From Paradesulfitobacterium ferrireducens (GTDB lineage Bacteria > Bacillota > Desulfitobacteriia > Desulfitobacteriales > Desulfitobacteriaceae): DNA of 64,000 nt. Position 1 is the first letter of the stretch. Every line of letters starts with the position of its first letter. Location of the stretch: positions 1 to 64,000 of the forward strand of contig NZ_JAFLRH010000024.1 in the NCBI RefSeq assembly GCF_017310645.1, written 5' to 3'. Both the position numbers and the translations under genes were made by a program. The notes under the pieces were generated by a model. That model saw only the letters and a program-made list of their open reading frames with translations. It was not told the DNA's origin and ran no database searches. Shown here piece by piece: positions 9,112 to 17,642 of this stretch.

Positions 9112-9312
9112 ATGTGTGAAGCCAATGCGTATCTGCAAGAGGGAGAAGAAGAAGTATTGCTGATGGAGGGAGTGGATGTGATTGAGCCATATGAAGATGG
9201 GCTCAGGCTGGTGGATATTTTCGGAAAGCAGAAATTTATCAAAGCAAAGATTAAGGACATGACTTTGTTAAACCATCGCATTATTTTAGAAACCGGTGAA
9301 GATAAGAAATAA
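9112..9312 (+). CDS. CooT-family nickel-binding protein
   Basis: A small cytoplasmic protein of 66 residues beginning MCEANAYLQEGEEE. The family CooT (PF10133) starts MC-x-A-x-AYL and binds nickel through the N-terminal cysteine during maturation of carbon monoxide dehydrogenase. GGAGG stands 9 bases before the ATG at 9112. It lies 84 bases upstream of cbiM on the same strand, which links it to metal uptake. Its position before an ECF cobalt/nickel transporter suggests that the transported metal is nickel, but no CODH gene is in the window. Confidence 0.8.
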   Translation: MCEANAYLQEGEEEVLLMEGVDVIEPYEDGLRLVDIFGKQKFIKAKIKDMTLLNHRIILETGEDKK

Positions 9313-9396
9313 ATTCTGAAAAGGATATGAAGACAAAGCGCGCGAGCTAAAGAAAAGAGTAACGATAGATTAAAATTGAGTGAGGAGGACGATATT

Positions 9397-10443
9397 ATGC
9401 ACATACCGGATGGGTATCTAAGCCCGCAAACAAACGCTGTTCTGGGCGCCGCAAGCGCCCTGGCCTTAGCGGCGGCTTCCTATAAAACGGCACGGACAGT
9501 GAAAGCGAAGTACATCCCCCTCTTATCCATCGGGGCCGCATTCTCCTTTACCATCCAGATGTTCAATATCCCGGTTCCGGACGGGACCACCGCTCATGCT
9601 GTGGGCGGCACGCTTTTAACCATTCTCCTTGGTCCATGGGCGGCGATGATTGCGATTTCGGTGGCCTTAACTCTCCAAGCCGTCTTTTTCGGAGATGGGG
9701 GAATTCTCGCTCTGGGAGCTAACATTTTTAATATGGGTGTGATTCTTCCCTTTGTAAGTTATGCCATTTATCGGGTCATTGCCGGAAGCAGCACGGTCTC
9801 GTCCAAACGGCGTTTGATCGCGGCAGGGATTGCCGGATATATAGGGATCACAGCAGCCGCTGCAATGGCCGGGGTTGAGTTCGGCTTGCAGCCCCTGCTC
9901 TTTCATGCGGCGGACGGCACCCCGCTCTACAGTCCTTACGGGCTGAATGTGGCCCTGCCGGCCATGCTTTTTGCCCATTTAACGATCGCGGGTCCGGTGG
10001 AAGGAGTGGTTACGCTTTTGGCGGTTGCCTATTTACAGCGTACGAATTCCTCTCTGCTGGCCGCTAATGGGGAAGGAAAAACTCGGAGTTCTATAAGCTG
10101 GAAGCGGGTTGCCATTATTTTTGCAGTCCTGGTAGCCCTTAGCCCTCTTGGCCTATTGGCGAAAGGCACAGCTTGGGGTGAATGGAGCGGGGAAGAGATT
10201 GGGGCTGCCGTTGGTTTTATCCCAGCCGGTATGGATAAATTCAGCAGTTTCTGGCGGCATTCCATTTTGCCGGATTATGGCCTTAGCGGCTATAACCATT
10301 CCTTCTGGCAGCAAACACTTGGTTATCTTTTGTCGGCACTGGGGGCGTTGGCTTTAATCGCCTTGGCAACCATTATCATTCAGCGTATCGCGCGCAGAGG
10401 AGGAGACCGTGATGGATCTGCCCCTTTGGCTCCTAGAAAATAG
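9397..10443 (+). CDS. cbiM: ECF transporter substrate-binding membrane protein CbiM, with C-terminal PDGLE/CbiN-like part
   Basis: The metal-specific S component of an energy-coupling-factor importer for cobalt or nickel. It begins MHIPDGYLSPQT, where Met1-His2 form the metal site in the CbiM/NikM family. It has about six membrane segments over the first 220 residues, then a second part (GTAWGEWSGEEIGA) resembling the PDGLE / CbiN-NikN domain, ending in another membrane helix. The fused layout is typical of NikMN-like proteins. GAGGAGG lies 8 bases before the ATG at 9397. It overlaps the start of cbiQ by 32 bases. The adjacent CooT-family gene favours nickel; no cobalamin gene is nearby. Confidence 0.88.
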   Translation: MHIPDGYLSPQTNAVLGAASALALAAASYKTARTVKAKYIPLLSIGAAFSFTIQMFNIPVPDGTTAHAVGGTLLTILLGPWAAMIAISVALTLQAVFFGDGGILALGANIFNMGVILPFVSYAIYRVIAGSSTVSSKRRLIAAGIAGYIGITAAAAMAGVEFGLQPLLFHAADGTPLYSPYGLNVALPAMLFAHLTIAGPVEGVVTLLAVAYLQRTNSSLLAANGEGKTRSSISWKRVAIIFAVLVALSPLGLLAKGTAWGEWSGEEIGAAVGFIPAGMDKFSSFWRHSILPDYGLSGYNHSFWQQTLGYLLSALGALALIALATIIIQRIARRGGDRDGSAPLAPRK

Positions 10444-11350
10444 CTCTGGCTTATCGGAAACTTCTCACAAATCTAAGCCTCGCCGCAAGCGGGGCTTTAT
10501 TCAAAAAACCTTGTCCGATATTGTGCATGTGCTCAGGGATTCATTCTTTTCAGAAGAACTGGCCGTGCGCCCCGGCTTCCTGCAGTCTCTCGATCCCAGG
10601 ATTAAGATTCTGGCTTTAGTGTCCCTGCTGCTTGCGCTTAACTTAATCAGCCATTTGGGCCTGCTCTGGGGCAGCTATCTCATTTTGCTCGCTCTGGCCG
10701 CTGGGTCAGGGATACACTTGGGCTCACTTCTGAAGAAAGTGTGGCTGGTGGTGCCGCTTTTTTCCGGAATCATGGTTTTGCCTTCCGTGTTTAACTGGGT
10801 ACGCCCGGGAGAGCCCTTGTTTACACTCTTTACGATGAACCAGCCTTGGAGTATAGGCTTTTTGCATCTTCCCGCAACTTTAGCCATTACCAAACAAGGT
10901 GTCAACGGAGCAGTGTTATTAGTAAGCCGGGTCGGGATATCGGTCACACTGACCTTGATCATGACTTTGACCACGCGCTGGACAGATTTGCTCAAGGCTT
11001 TGCGCTTCTTTTTCGTACCCCGGATTTTTGTCACAACCTTGGAAATGACCTACCGTTATATTTTCGTCCTGATCACGATTCTGGAGGAGATGTTCCTGGC
11101 CCGCAAAGCCAGAGACGCCGGACGCTCCTCGACCTCCGAACAGCGGGGCTTTGTAGCTTCGGCCATGGTCGCCTTGTTTGCCCGCTCTTTGCAGATGAGC
11201 GAAGAAGTATATGCCGCCATGACTGCCCGCGGCTACAGCGGGGAAGTGTATACCATGAACCGTTTCCGGATGCGCCTGCACGATTGGTTTTTCGCCTCCT
11301 TCGTCATTCTGTGTTCTTTCATTCTCTATGTGGCTGACAAAATTCTATAA
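10412..11350 (+). CDS. cbiQ: ECF transporter transmembrane coupling protein CbiQ
   Basis: The T component that couples the substrate protein to the ATPases. The 312 residues have several hydrophobic segments and the characteristic charged motifs, ARKARDAG (near residue 230) and AMTARGYSGE (near 275), which contact the ATPase. The start at 10412 has AGGAGGAGA 5-10 bases upstream and lies inside the end of cbiM, implying coupling. The N-terminal 40 residues before the first membrane part are basic. It is followed after 17 bases by the ATPase gene. Confidence 0.9.
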   Translation: MDLPLWLLENSSGLSETSHKSKPRRKRGFIQKTLSDIVHVLRDSFFSEELAVRPGFLQSLDPRIKILALVSLLLALNLISHLGLLWGSYLILLALAAGSGIHLGSLLKKVWLVVPLFSGIMVLPSVFNWVRPGEPLFTLFTMNQPWSIGFLHLPATLAITKQGVNGAVLLVSRVGISVTLTLIMTLTTRWTDLLKALRFFFVPRIFVTTLEMTYRYIFVLITILEEMFLARKARDAGRSSTSEQRGFVASAMVALFARSLQMSEEVYAAMTARGYSGEVYTMNRFRMRLHDWFFASFVILCSFILYVADKIL

Positions 11351-11367
11351 AAAGGGGGTGGAGCACA

Positions 11368-12189
11368 ATGAAAAAAAATACACAGCAAGATACAGTGACC
11401 ACTCAGACAGAGCCGATCTTTCATCTTCGGGATGTGTTCTACTCCTATGTTCAAAATGAACTTGTACTTGAGGATATCAATTTAGAGATTCATAAAGGAG
11501 AAAGCCTGGTCATTCTCGGAGCCAATGGGAGTGGAAAATCAACCCTCTTAAAAATGCTGTGCGGACTGATTCACCCGACCTCCGGGACGATTGAGGCTTT
11601 TGGACGGGAACTGACGGAGAAAAGCCTGCAAGAACCGGACATCCTCAGAGAATTTAGGCAAAAAGTCGGTTTCATCTTTCAGAATTCCGATGCCCAGCTT
11701 TTTTCGTCCACAGTCTGGGATGAACTGGCTTTTGCCCCTCTTCAGATTGGGCTCTCCCCGGCGACAGTAAGGGAACGGGTGGAAGATACGGCTGAGTTAC
11801 TGGGAATTCAGCCTTTGCTGAACCGTTCTCCCCACCGTTTGAGCGGGGGAGAGAAAAAGAAAGTGGCTTTGGCCTGTGTCTTGACCGTTAATCCGGAGGT
11901 CTTGTTTTTAGATGAACCGACCAATGGGCTAGATCCCCGCACGCAGTTTTGGCTTGTGGAATTTTTGATCGCGTTGCGCCAGGCTGGGAAGACAGTGATT
12001 ACCGCTACCCATGATTTAGCGATTGTGGAGGATATAGCGGAACGGATCGTGATTTTCAGTGAACAGCATACCGTGGCTGCAGACGGCAAGCCCTTGGAAT
12101 TACTTGCGAACAGGGATTTGCTCTTGAATTTGAATCTGATTCATGAGCGCTCGCATTTTCACGTGGGCGGATCCCGGCATCACGGGTAA
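11368..12189 (+). CDS. cbiO: ECF transporter ATPase CbiO
   Basis: The ATP-hydrolysing subunit, 273 residues. The Walker A motif GANGSGKST is at residues 51-59, followed by a Q-loop in FIFQNSDAQLFSSTVWDE, the signature LSGGEKKKVALA, Walker B VLFLDEPTNGLD and the switch histidine in TATHDLAIV. It follows cbiQ closely with GGGGGTGG as ribosome site. A single ATPase implies a homodimer. With CbiM and CbiQ it makes a complete uptake system. Confidence 0.93.
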   Translation: MKKNTQQDTVTTQTEPIFHLRDVFYSYVQNELVLEDINLEIHKGESLVILGANGSGKSTLLKMLCGLIHPTSGTIEAFGRELTEKSLQEPDILREFRQKVGFIFQNSDAQLFSSTVWDELAFAPLQIGLSPATVRERVEDTAELLGIQPLLNRSPHRLSGGEKKKVALACVLTVNPEVLFLDEPTNGLDPRTQFWLVEFLIALRQAGKTVITATHDLAIVEDIAERIVIFSEQHTVAADGKPLELLANRDLLLNLNLIHERSHFHVGGSRHHG

Positions 12190-12288
12190 GAGGAGAACCG
12201 GGGGGAGTCAGAAACGAATCGAGAGTCAGAAACATATCAGGAATCAGGAGAAGGAGATAAAGAGTAAGCAGCATGGAGGGGGAGAAAA

Positions 12289-12612
12289 ATGCGTCGGCAT
12301 TCCCGTATTGATACGGAAAAAGAAATCGTGCAAGCAATGATTACTCTCTATTGCAAGAAAAACCACGGTTCGGCACCGGGATTGTGTCCGGAATGCCAGG
12401 AGCTTTTAACCTATGCCCATAAACGCTTAGGCAGCTGCAAATTCGGGGAGGGCAAGCCTACCTGCGCCAAATGCACGGTGCACTGTTACAAACCGGATAT
12501 GCGGGAACGGATAAAAAATGTGATGCGCTTTTCCGGGCCCAGAATGCTCTATATCCATCCTTTGATTGCTGTCCGGCACTTATGGGATGGGCGCGGCCGC
12601 AGAGACAAGTAA
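12289..12612 (+). CDS. YgbA / nitrous-oxide-stimulated-promoter family protein
   Basis: A 107-residue cysteine-rich protein: CPECQELLTYAHKRLGSC, then CAKCTVHCYKPDMRERI and VMRFSGPRML. This arrangement matches the YgbA_NO family (PF11756), named for a nitric- or nitrous-oxide-stimulated promoter in other bacteria. The cysteine pairs suggest metal or cluster binding. GGAGGGGG lies 7 bases before the ATG at 12289. It is about 100 bases after cbiO, separated by a purine-rich tract, and is followed by a clear terminator, so it is probably the last gene of the nickel/cobalt operon. The biochemical role is unknown. Confidence 0.8.
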   Translation: MRRHSRIDTEKEIVQAMITLYCKKNHGSAPGLCPECQELLTYAHKRLGSCKFGEGKPTCAKCTVHCYKPDMRERIKNVMRFSGPRMLYIHPLIAVRHLWDGRGRRDK

Positions 12613-12636
12613 AAATCACAATTCAATGAGTTAAAG

Positions 12637-12678
12637 AAACCGGTCCGCTGCAAACTAAGGCAGTGGGGCCGGTTTTTT
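12637..12678 (+). terminator. Rho-independent terminator
   Basis: AAACCGG and CCGGTTTTTT form the outer stem, with GCTGC/GCAGT-type inner pairing, followed directly by six T. It ends the transport operon and separates it from the MarR promoter. Confidence 0.9.
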
Positions 12679-12720
12679 GCGCATGTTAGTAAGGATGAAA
12701 AAATTACTGGAATTTGCCAC

Positions 12721-12767
12721 TTGACAAAGAAACTTATTTGATAAATAATTTACCAGGTAAACTATTA
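12721..12767 (+). promoter_or_regulatory. Promoter and MarR-type operator
   Basis: TTGACA at 12721-12726 is followed after 17 bases by AATAAT (12744-12749). The palindrome TTTACCAGGTAAA at 12749-12761, with further symmetric AT bases to about 12766, overlaps the end of the -10 region and the start point. This is where an autorepressing MarR protein would bind; the MarR gene starts 20 bases later. Confidence 0.7.
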
Positions 12768-12780
12768 AGGAGATAAAGTT

Positions 12781-13248
12781 ATGGACAAAAATGAAGCAAG
12801 ATTTCTAGCCCAGGAAATGGCCCGAACCATGGGGCAGCTGAAACGGGTTGCGATGCGTCCGAGCCCTTGGCATGGGATTAAGCCGAGTGAATTTATGCTC
12901 CTGCAGACTTTAATTCATGCCCTGGCCCCGGATGCCAAAGGAATGAAAGTCTCCGATTTAAGCAATGAGCTTCAGATTACGCCTGCAGGGGTGACGCACA
13001 CTCTTAATTCTCTGGAAGAAGGGGGATATATCGAACGCCTGGCGGATCCGTCGGATAGACGGATTGTACTGGTGCGCCCTACCGCCAAGAGCAGGGAAAT
13101 GGTGGAATCCATGCACGTCAAGCACCTGGAATTCTTGCAGGAGTTGATCGATTTTTTGGGTGAGAAGAATAGCAAAGAACTGATTCGGCTTCTGACATTA
13201 ACGATTGACTATTTTAAAGAAAGAAGGAGCAGAGATGGGGAGAAATAA
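12781..13248 (+). CDS. MarR-family transcriptional regulator
   Basis: A 155-residue winged-helix repressor. LQITPAGVTHTLNSLEEGGYI is the recognition helix region (about residues 65-86), followed by the wing DPSDRRIVLVRPT. It probably represses itself and the overlapping efflux gene, releasing DNA on binding a small hydrophobic or phenolic compound, as is usual for the family. AAGGAG lies 9 bases before the ATG. The 3' end overlaps the efflux gene start by 14 bases. Confidence 0.9.
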   Translation: MDKNEARFLAQEMARTMGQLKRVAMRPSPWHGIKPSEFMLLQTLIHALAPDAKGMKVSDLSNELQITPAGVTHTLNSLEEGGYIERLADPSDRRIVLVRPTAKSREMVESMHVKHLEFLQELIDFLGEKNSKELIRLLTLTIDYFKERRSRDGEK

Positions 13249-14875
13249 AGAAATGCAGATGCAGATTGAGAAGGAAACAAAAATAGGCGGCTCAAAACGC
13301 CGGGTTTTATTGTTAGGCTTGCTCATAGCCATGCTCTTTGCGTCTTTGGATCAAACGATTGTCGGGACAGCAATGCCGCGGGTAGTGGCTGAGCTGCAAG
13401 GGCTGGATATCTTCGTCTGGGTTACGACCGCTTACATGCTGAGTTCGACCACGGTGGTGCCGATTGCCGGGAAACTGGCTGACATTTTTGGCCGCCGCAT
13501 TATGTATGTCTTGGGAATATTTATCTTCATGCTGGGTTCGGCGTTAGCGGGGCAGGCTCAAAGCATGACTGAGCTCATTTTGTCCCGGGGCTTGCAGGGA
13601 ATAGGCGGCGGGGTCATGATGCCGATGGCCATGACCATCGTCGGAGACATGTTTCCTCCGGGCCAGCGCGGCAAATGGCAAGGGGTTATGGGAGCGGTGT
13701 TTGGCCTCTCGTCCATCATCGGGCCGACCATTGGAGGCTGGATTGTAGACCACGCTTCCTGGCGCTGGGTATTCTATATTAATCTTCCGGTCGGGATCTT
13801 GGCAGCGTTTTTTATCTTCGTCGGTTTAAGCGGAGAGAACTACCGGAAAGATCAAGTTTCAATTGATTATGCAGGCGCACTGACCCTGATTATCGGTTCG
13901 GGTGCTTTGCTCTTGGGTTTAAGCCTGGGCGGGAAGGATTATCCCTGGGGCTCCTGGCAAATCATCGCTTTCTTTGCCACAGCTCTTGTTTTCATGACAG
14001 GCTTTGTTTTGATAGAAATGAAAGTGAAAGATCCGATTCTTAATTTGAACCTATTTCGTAACAGAGTTTTTACCGCGGTCAATATGGTCGGATTTCTTAT
14101 GGGATTTGGAATGTTCGGCGCGATTATGTTCCTGCCTTTGTTCTTGCAGGGGGTAGTGGGAGTGAGCGCCACAAAATCCGGCAACACCATGATCCCGATG
14201 ATGGCGGCCATGATGATCACTAGCATCATCGGCGGGAAACTGATTACCAAGGTTCGCTTCCGCACGCAATTGGCTGCAGGCATGAGTATCATGGCCATCG
14301 GGTTCTATTTGTTGAGCACCCTGACAGCCAGCTCCACGGTCCTCACGGCCATGAGCTATATCGTCATCTTAGGCATAGGGATGGGTTTAGTCATGCCGAC
14401 CTTGACCATTGCAGTGCAGAGTGTGTTTCCTCCGGCCCAGCGGGGAGTTGTGACGTCGGCTACAGTATTTTTCCGCAGTATTGGCAGTACGATTGGGATG
14501 ACGATTCTGGGAGTAGTCATGAACCACCGCTCAATCGCGACTCTGCAAAATGATTTTATCCCGGTCGTGCAAAAAATTCCGGGGATGCAATCCGGCCCGT
14601 TTGCCGGCATGCTGCAAAAGGCGCAGTCCGACCCGCAAAGCCTGTTTAACATGCTCTTGAGTCCGGAGACCCTCAAGAGAATTCCGGGACAGTTGCAGCA
14701 GATGCTGCTTCCTCCCCTGAAAACGGCTCTGGCCGATTCCCTGCATCTTGTCTTTTTGGTGGCGATGGGGATCGTTTTGGCCGGAATCCTCGCGAGTTTC
14801 ATGGTGGGTGATGCCCGCATCGAGGGGGATAGAGTACGGGGAGTAAGAGAGGAGCGGACTCCGGTTCTTGATTGA
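13235..14875 (+). CDS. DHA2-family multidrug efflux transporter (EmrB/QacA type)
   Basis: A 546-residue inner-membrane antiporter with 14 predicted helices, exporting toxic organic compounds in exchange for protons. Motifs include the LDQTIVGTAMPRV segment of helix 1 (motif D1), GKLADIFGRR (motif A), LSRGLQGIGGG (motif B) and GPTIGGWIVDHASWRW (motif C). A long loop between the last two helices (about residues 430-500) is typical of this group. The ATG at 13235 has AAGGAG 7 bases upstream. It is translationally linked to the MarR gene, which is the likely regulator; the substrate cannot be told. Confidence 0.92.
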   Translation: MGRNKEMQMQIEKETKIGGSKRRVLLLGLLIAMLFASLDQTIVGTAMPRVVAELQGLDIFVWVTTAYMLSSTTVVPIAGKLADIFGRRIMYVLGIFIFMLGSALAGQAQSMTELILSRGLQGIGGGVMMPMAMTIVGDMFPPGQRGKWQGVMGAVFGLSSIIGPTIGGWIVDHASWRWVFYINLPVGILAAFFIFVGLSGENYRKDQVSIDYAGALTLIIGSGALLLGLSLGGKDYPWGSWQIIAFFATALVFMTGFVLIEMKVKDPILNLNLFRNRVFTAVNMVGFLMGFGMFGAIMFLPLFLQGVVGVSATKSGNTMIPMMAAMMITSIIGGKLITKVRFRTQLAAGMSIMAIGFYLLSTLTASSTVLTAMSYIVILGIGMGLVMPTLTIAVQSVFPPAQRGVVTSATVFFRSIGSTIGMTILGVVMNHRSIATLQNDFIPVVQKIPGMQSGPFAGMLQKAQSDPQSLFNMLLSPETLKRIPGQLQQMLLPPLKTALADSLHLVFLVAMGIVLAGILASFMVGDARIEGDRVRGVREERTPVLD

Positions 14876-14949
14876 GACTTTTCCCCTTCTGACCTGCATA
14901 TAATACATCGGCAATTTGTCGAAAAGATTTTTGGTTGGAGGGGGATGCA

Positions 14950-15693
14950 ATGTCTCACCATTTCCTGGCAGAGGCGCAGGCGCTCAATCTGTTTTGGCTG
15001 GAGATCATGAAAGAACATGCCATTTTTATCTATGCGGGCCTTCCGCATGAACGAGGGGATTTACTCGAACAAGCAATAAGGTTCGAAATCGAGTACCGCA
15101 ATGAACGGGATGAATGGAAAAATAATTATAATCCCACCATGGAATCAGTAAGCATTGCTTTCAGCAATGCAATCAGTTTAACGGAAGAATTCCTGCATTT
15201 TAAGCTCGGGCTGCTGCAGCTCCAGAAAACCTGTCAATTAGGAGGGAGCCTATTTCCTCTGCAGCTTGACCACATTGCCCGTGAAGCTCGGGAATACCTA
15301 ACCCTTCTTAATGTCTTGAGCCAAATGCTAGCCGCTTCCGGGATGGAGGGGTTATTGCACAAAGAACTATTCTGGCTGAGGATTATGGGAGAGCATGCTT
15401 CTTTCATCGCCCATTTGCTTGATCCCAGCGAACACATGATGATTCAAACTGCGCAGACTTTTGCCTGTGATTATGATAATCTCTTAGCCGCCGCAAGCAG
15501 TCTTTCAGGAGCTGACCCTGCCGGCGCTTCCGCGTTCACTGCCCAGATCGTTGCCGAAACAACCAATCTAAGGGATTGGAAAGCGCAAACGGCAGCGCTT
15601 AGAAAAGAATGCAAACTAATGGCGATTGTACCTGCTTTGTTCTTTGAGCATGTTAAAAAGGAAGCGAATTATTTTTTGAGTATTTTAAGCTAG
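14950..15693 (+). CDS. DUF2935 family protein
   Basis: A 247-residue, mostly helical protein with two similar halves. Each begins with a FW-L-IM-EHA pattern (LFWLEIMKEHAIFI near residue 14 and LFWLRIMGEHASFI near 145) and contains further Glu/His pairs. This is the DUF2935 layout common in Clostridia and Bacilli and proposed to be ferritin-like. The repeated E-x2-H patterns suggest metal binding, but no function is established. The ATG at 14950 has GGAGGGGG 5 bases upstream. It stands alone, with its own terminator at 15731. Confidence 0.85.
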   Translation: MSHHFLAEAQALNLFWLEIMKEHAIFIYAGLPHERGDLLEQAIRFEIEYRNERDEWKNNYNPTMESVSIAFSNAISLTEEFLHFKLGLLQLQKTCQLGGSLFPLQLDHIAREAREYLTLLNVLSQMLAASGMEGLLHKELFWLRIMGEHASFIAHLLDPSEHMMIQTAQTFACDYDNLLAAASSLSGADPAGASAFTAQIVAETTNLRDWKAQTAALRKECKLMAIVPALFFEHVKKEANYFLSILS

Positions 15694-15730
15694 TTTAGCC
15701 AGATAAGTAACTACACAAGTTCTCATCAAT

Positions 15731-15761
15731 AAGTCTGACCATTTTTGAGTCAGGCTTTTTT
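15731..15761 (+). terminator. Rho-independent terminator after the DUF2935 gene
   Basis: AAGTCTGAC pairs with GTCAGGCTT (one G-T pair) around a 9-base loop, followed by a T-run. Confidence 0.85.
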
Positions 15762-15890
15762 GTTAAAAGCCAAAAGCTTCCAGGAGAAAGAAAGAAAACA
15801 TCTCTAGGCAGATGGCACTTTTTTCGGTAAGATAGTATGTACAAAAAGGATTATACATAAAGATGGTGGTTCAAGGGCGGAGGTGAGAGT

Positions 15891-17627
15891 GTGGGTCAAA
15901 GTGTGATTATTGTCAACCGCCGCGGGGCAATTACCTTTGCGGACAGTGAGAGCGAGCATTTTCTGAAGATTCCGGCTGTGAAAGTGCTGGGGTACACCCT
16001 GGCTGAAGTGATGCCGGAGACAAGAGTGCTCGAAGTGTTTACTTCCGGGCAGGCTTTGTGCTGCCAACATATATTAGGGGATCAGGCCGTGCAGGCTCAC
16101 TATCTCCCGCTGCGCAAACAGGACACCCTGACCGGGGTTATCATATACTTGCATGGGGCGGAGGACGAAGCAGAGAAAGAGGCCGCAGCCCGGGCGAAGC
16201 AAGAAGAGGAAGCGGCCCGGGTTTTAATTGGCCTTTACGAAGAGATTCTGGCGGATCTGCCCTTAGGCATGGCTGTCGTTAACCGCGAGGGCCGGATCGT
16301 AATGCTCAATTCACTGTACCGCCGCTATTTAGGGATAGACGGCAAGAATCCCACCGCTTCAAAATTGGACGGGCAGCTGCTGGCGGAGGTTGCACCGTTT
16401 ACGCGCCTCCCGCAAGTGATGGAGACCGGAGAAGGGTTTTTGGATACCGGAGTGCGCCACCGGGGACAGACCTTTTTTCTGGCTGAAACTGCGATTGTAA
16501 GCAGGGGCAGCGTGCTGGGTGGCTTAAGCAAGCTCCTGGTCAAAGAAGGAGTCGAAGGCCAGGAATTTCAGAATTTCATGGAACGCGTGCGCCTCTTGGA
16601 AGGCAGGCTCATGTTCTATAAGGAAGAGCTGCAGGAACTGCGGCGTTTGCAGGCGCCGCTTCAGGAGATGGTCGGGGAAGGAGCGTCCATGCAGAAGTTG
16701 AAGCAGCAGGCCGCGCGCGTAGCCCGCGGGGACGCCAATATCCTGATCACCGGGGAGAGCGGCACGGGCAAGGGGCTCTTGGCCCAGGGGATTCACACCC
16801 TGAGCCCGCGCAGCGGTGAACCTTTTATCAAGATTAACTGTGCCGCGATTCCGGAGAATTTGCTGGAATCGGAGCTTTTCGGGTATGAGGACGGGGCCTT
16901 TACCGGGGCCGTCAAAGGCGGCAAACCCGGGAAATTTGAGCTGGCCAACGGCGGCACGATTTTGCTCGATGAAATCGGGGACATGCCTCTGGCGATGCAG
17001 GCCAAAATCCTGCGGATTTTACAGGAAAAGGCCTTTGAGCGCGTGGGCGGCACCAAAACCATCCAAGTCGATGTCCGCGTTATCGCCGCCACCAACCGGG
17101 ATTTGCGCCAGATGATCGAGGAGCAGAAGTTCCGGCTTGACCTTTATTACCGCTTGGCCGTGATTAATCTCCATATCCCGGCTTTAAGAGACCGGCGTGA
17201 GGATATCCTGCTCTTGGCGGCGGAGATCAGCAAGAGGCTGGGGCTGAAATACGCACACACGGCTCCGAGATTGGATCCGCTGGCAGAGGAGATATTTCTA
17301 ACCTATTCCTGGCCGGGGAATGTGCGCGAATTGGAGAACGTCCTGGAACATGCGTTTAATTTCATGGAGCCGGGCGAGGAAGTGATCCGGCCGGAACACT
17401 TGCCGGCGGTGCTCGCGGACGGCATGCTCCAAGGCGGAGTGACCGTAGAAACAAGTGCCCGGCCGGAATTTCTCGAATTGGATGAGGCGGTAGCCCGGGC
17501 GGAAACCGACGCCATCCGGCGCGCCCTTCGCCTCGCCAAAGGGAATAAGCAAGAAGCGGCGCGCATGCTCGGAATTCATCCATCCGGCCTCTATCAAAAG
17601 CTTAAGAAGTACGAGATTACCGAGTAG
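15891..17627 (+). CDS. Sigma-54-dependent enhancer-binding regulator with two PAS-like domains
   Basis: A 578-residue activator. The N-terminal PAS-like part (about 1-88) and a second one (about 115-215) would sense a small molecule, redox state or heme. A short coiled segment follows (about 222-255). The AAA+ domain has Walker A GESGTGKG at 288-295, the sigma-54 contact motif GAFTGA at 335-340, and Walker B ILLDEIGDMP. A Fis-type helix-turn-helix lies at the C-terminus (KGNKQEAARMLGIHPSGLY). There is no receiver domain, so it is not a two-component regulator. A GTG start at 15891 is used, with GGAGGTGAG upstream. It is co-directional with the molybdoenzyme genes, and a perfect sigma-54 promoter lies at 19943, so it very likely controls that operon. 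Confidence 0.92.
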   Translation: MGQSVIIVNRRGAITFADSESEHFLKIPAVKVLGYTLAEVMPETRVLEVFTSGQALCCQHILGDQAVQAHYLPLRKQDTLTGVIIYLHGAEDEAEKEAAARAKQEEEAARVLIGLYEEILADLPLGMAVVNREGRIVMLNSLYRRYLGIDGKNPTASKLDGQLLAEVAPFTRLPQVMETGEGFLDTGVRHRGQTFFLAETAIVSRGSVLGGLSKLLVKEGVEGQEFQNFMERVRLLEGRLMFYKEELQELRRLQAPLQEMVGEGASMQKLKQQAARVARGDANILITGESGTGKGLLAQGIHTLSPRSGEPFIKINCAAIPENLLESELFGYEDGAFTGAVKGGKPGKFELANGGTILLDEIGDMPLAMQAKILRILQEKAFERVGGTKTIQVDVRVIAATNRDLRQMIEEQKFRLDLYYRLAVINLHIPALRDRREDILLLAAEISKRLGLKYAHTAPRLDPLAEEIFLTYSWPGNVRELENVLEHAFNFMEPGEEVIRPEHLPAVLADGMLQGGVTVETSARPEFLELDEAVARAETDAIRRALRLAKGNKQEAARMLGIHPSGLYQKLKKYEITE

Positions 17628-17642
17628 ACCTGGAGGGCTAAC

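Noticed and set aside
15811-15830. Possible second sigma-54 promoter (TGGCAC) before the activator gene
   Set aside because: The GC of the -12 element is missing at the required spacing.
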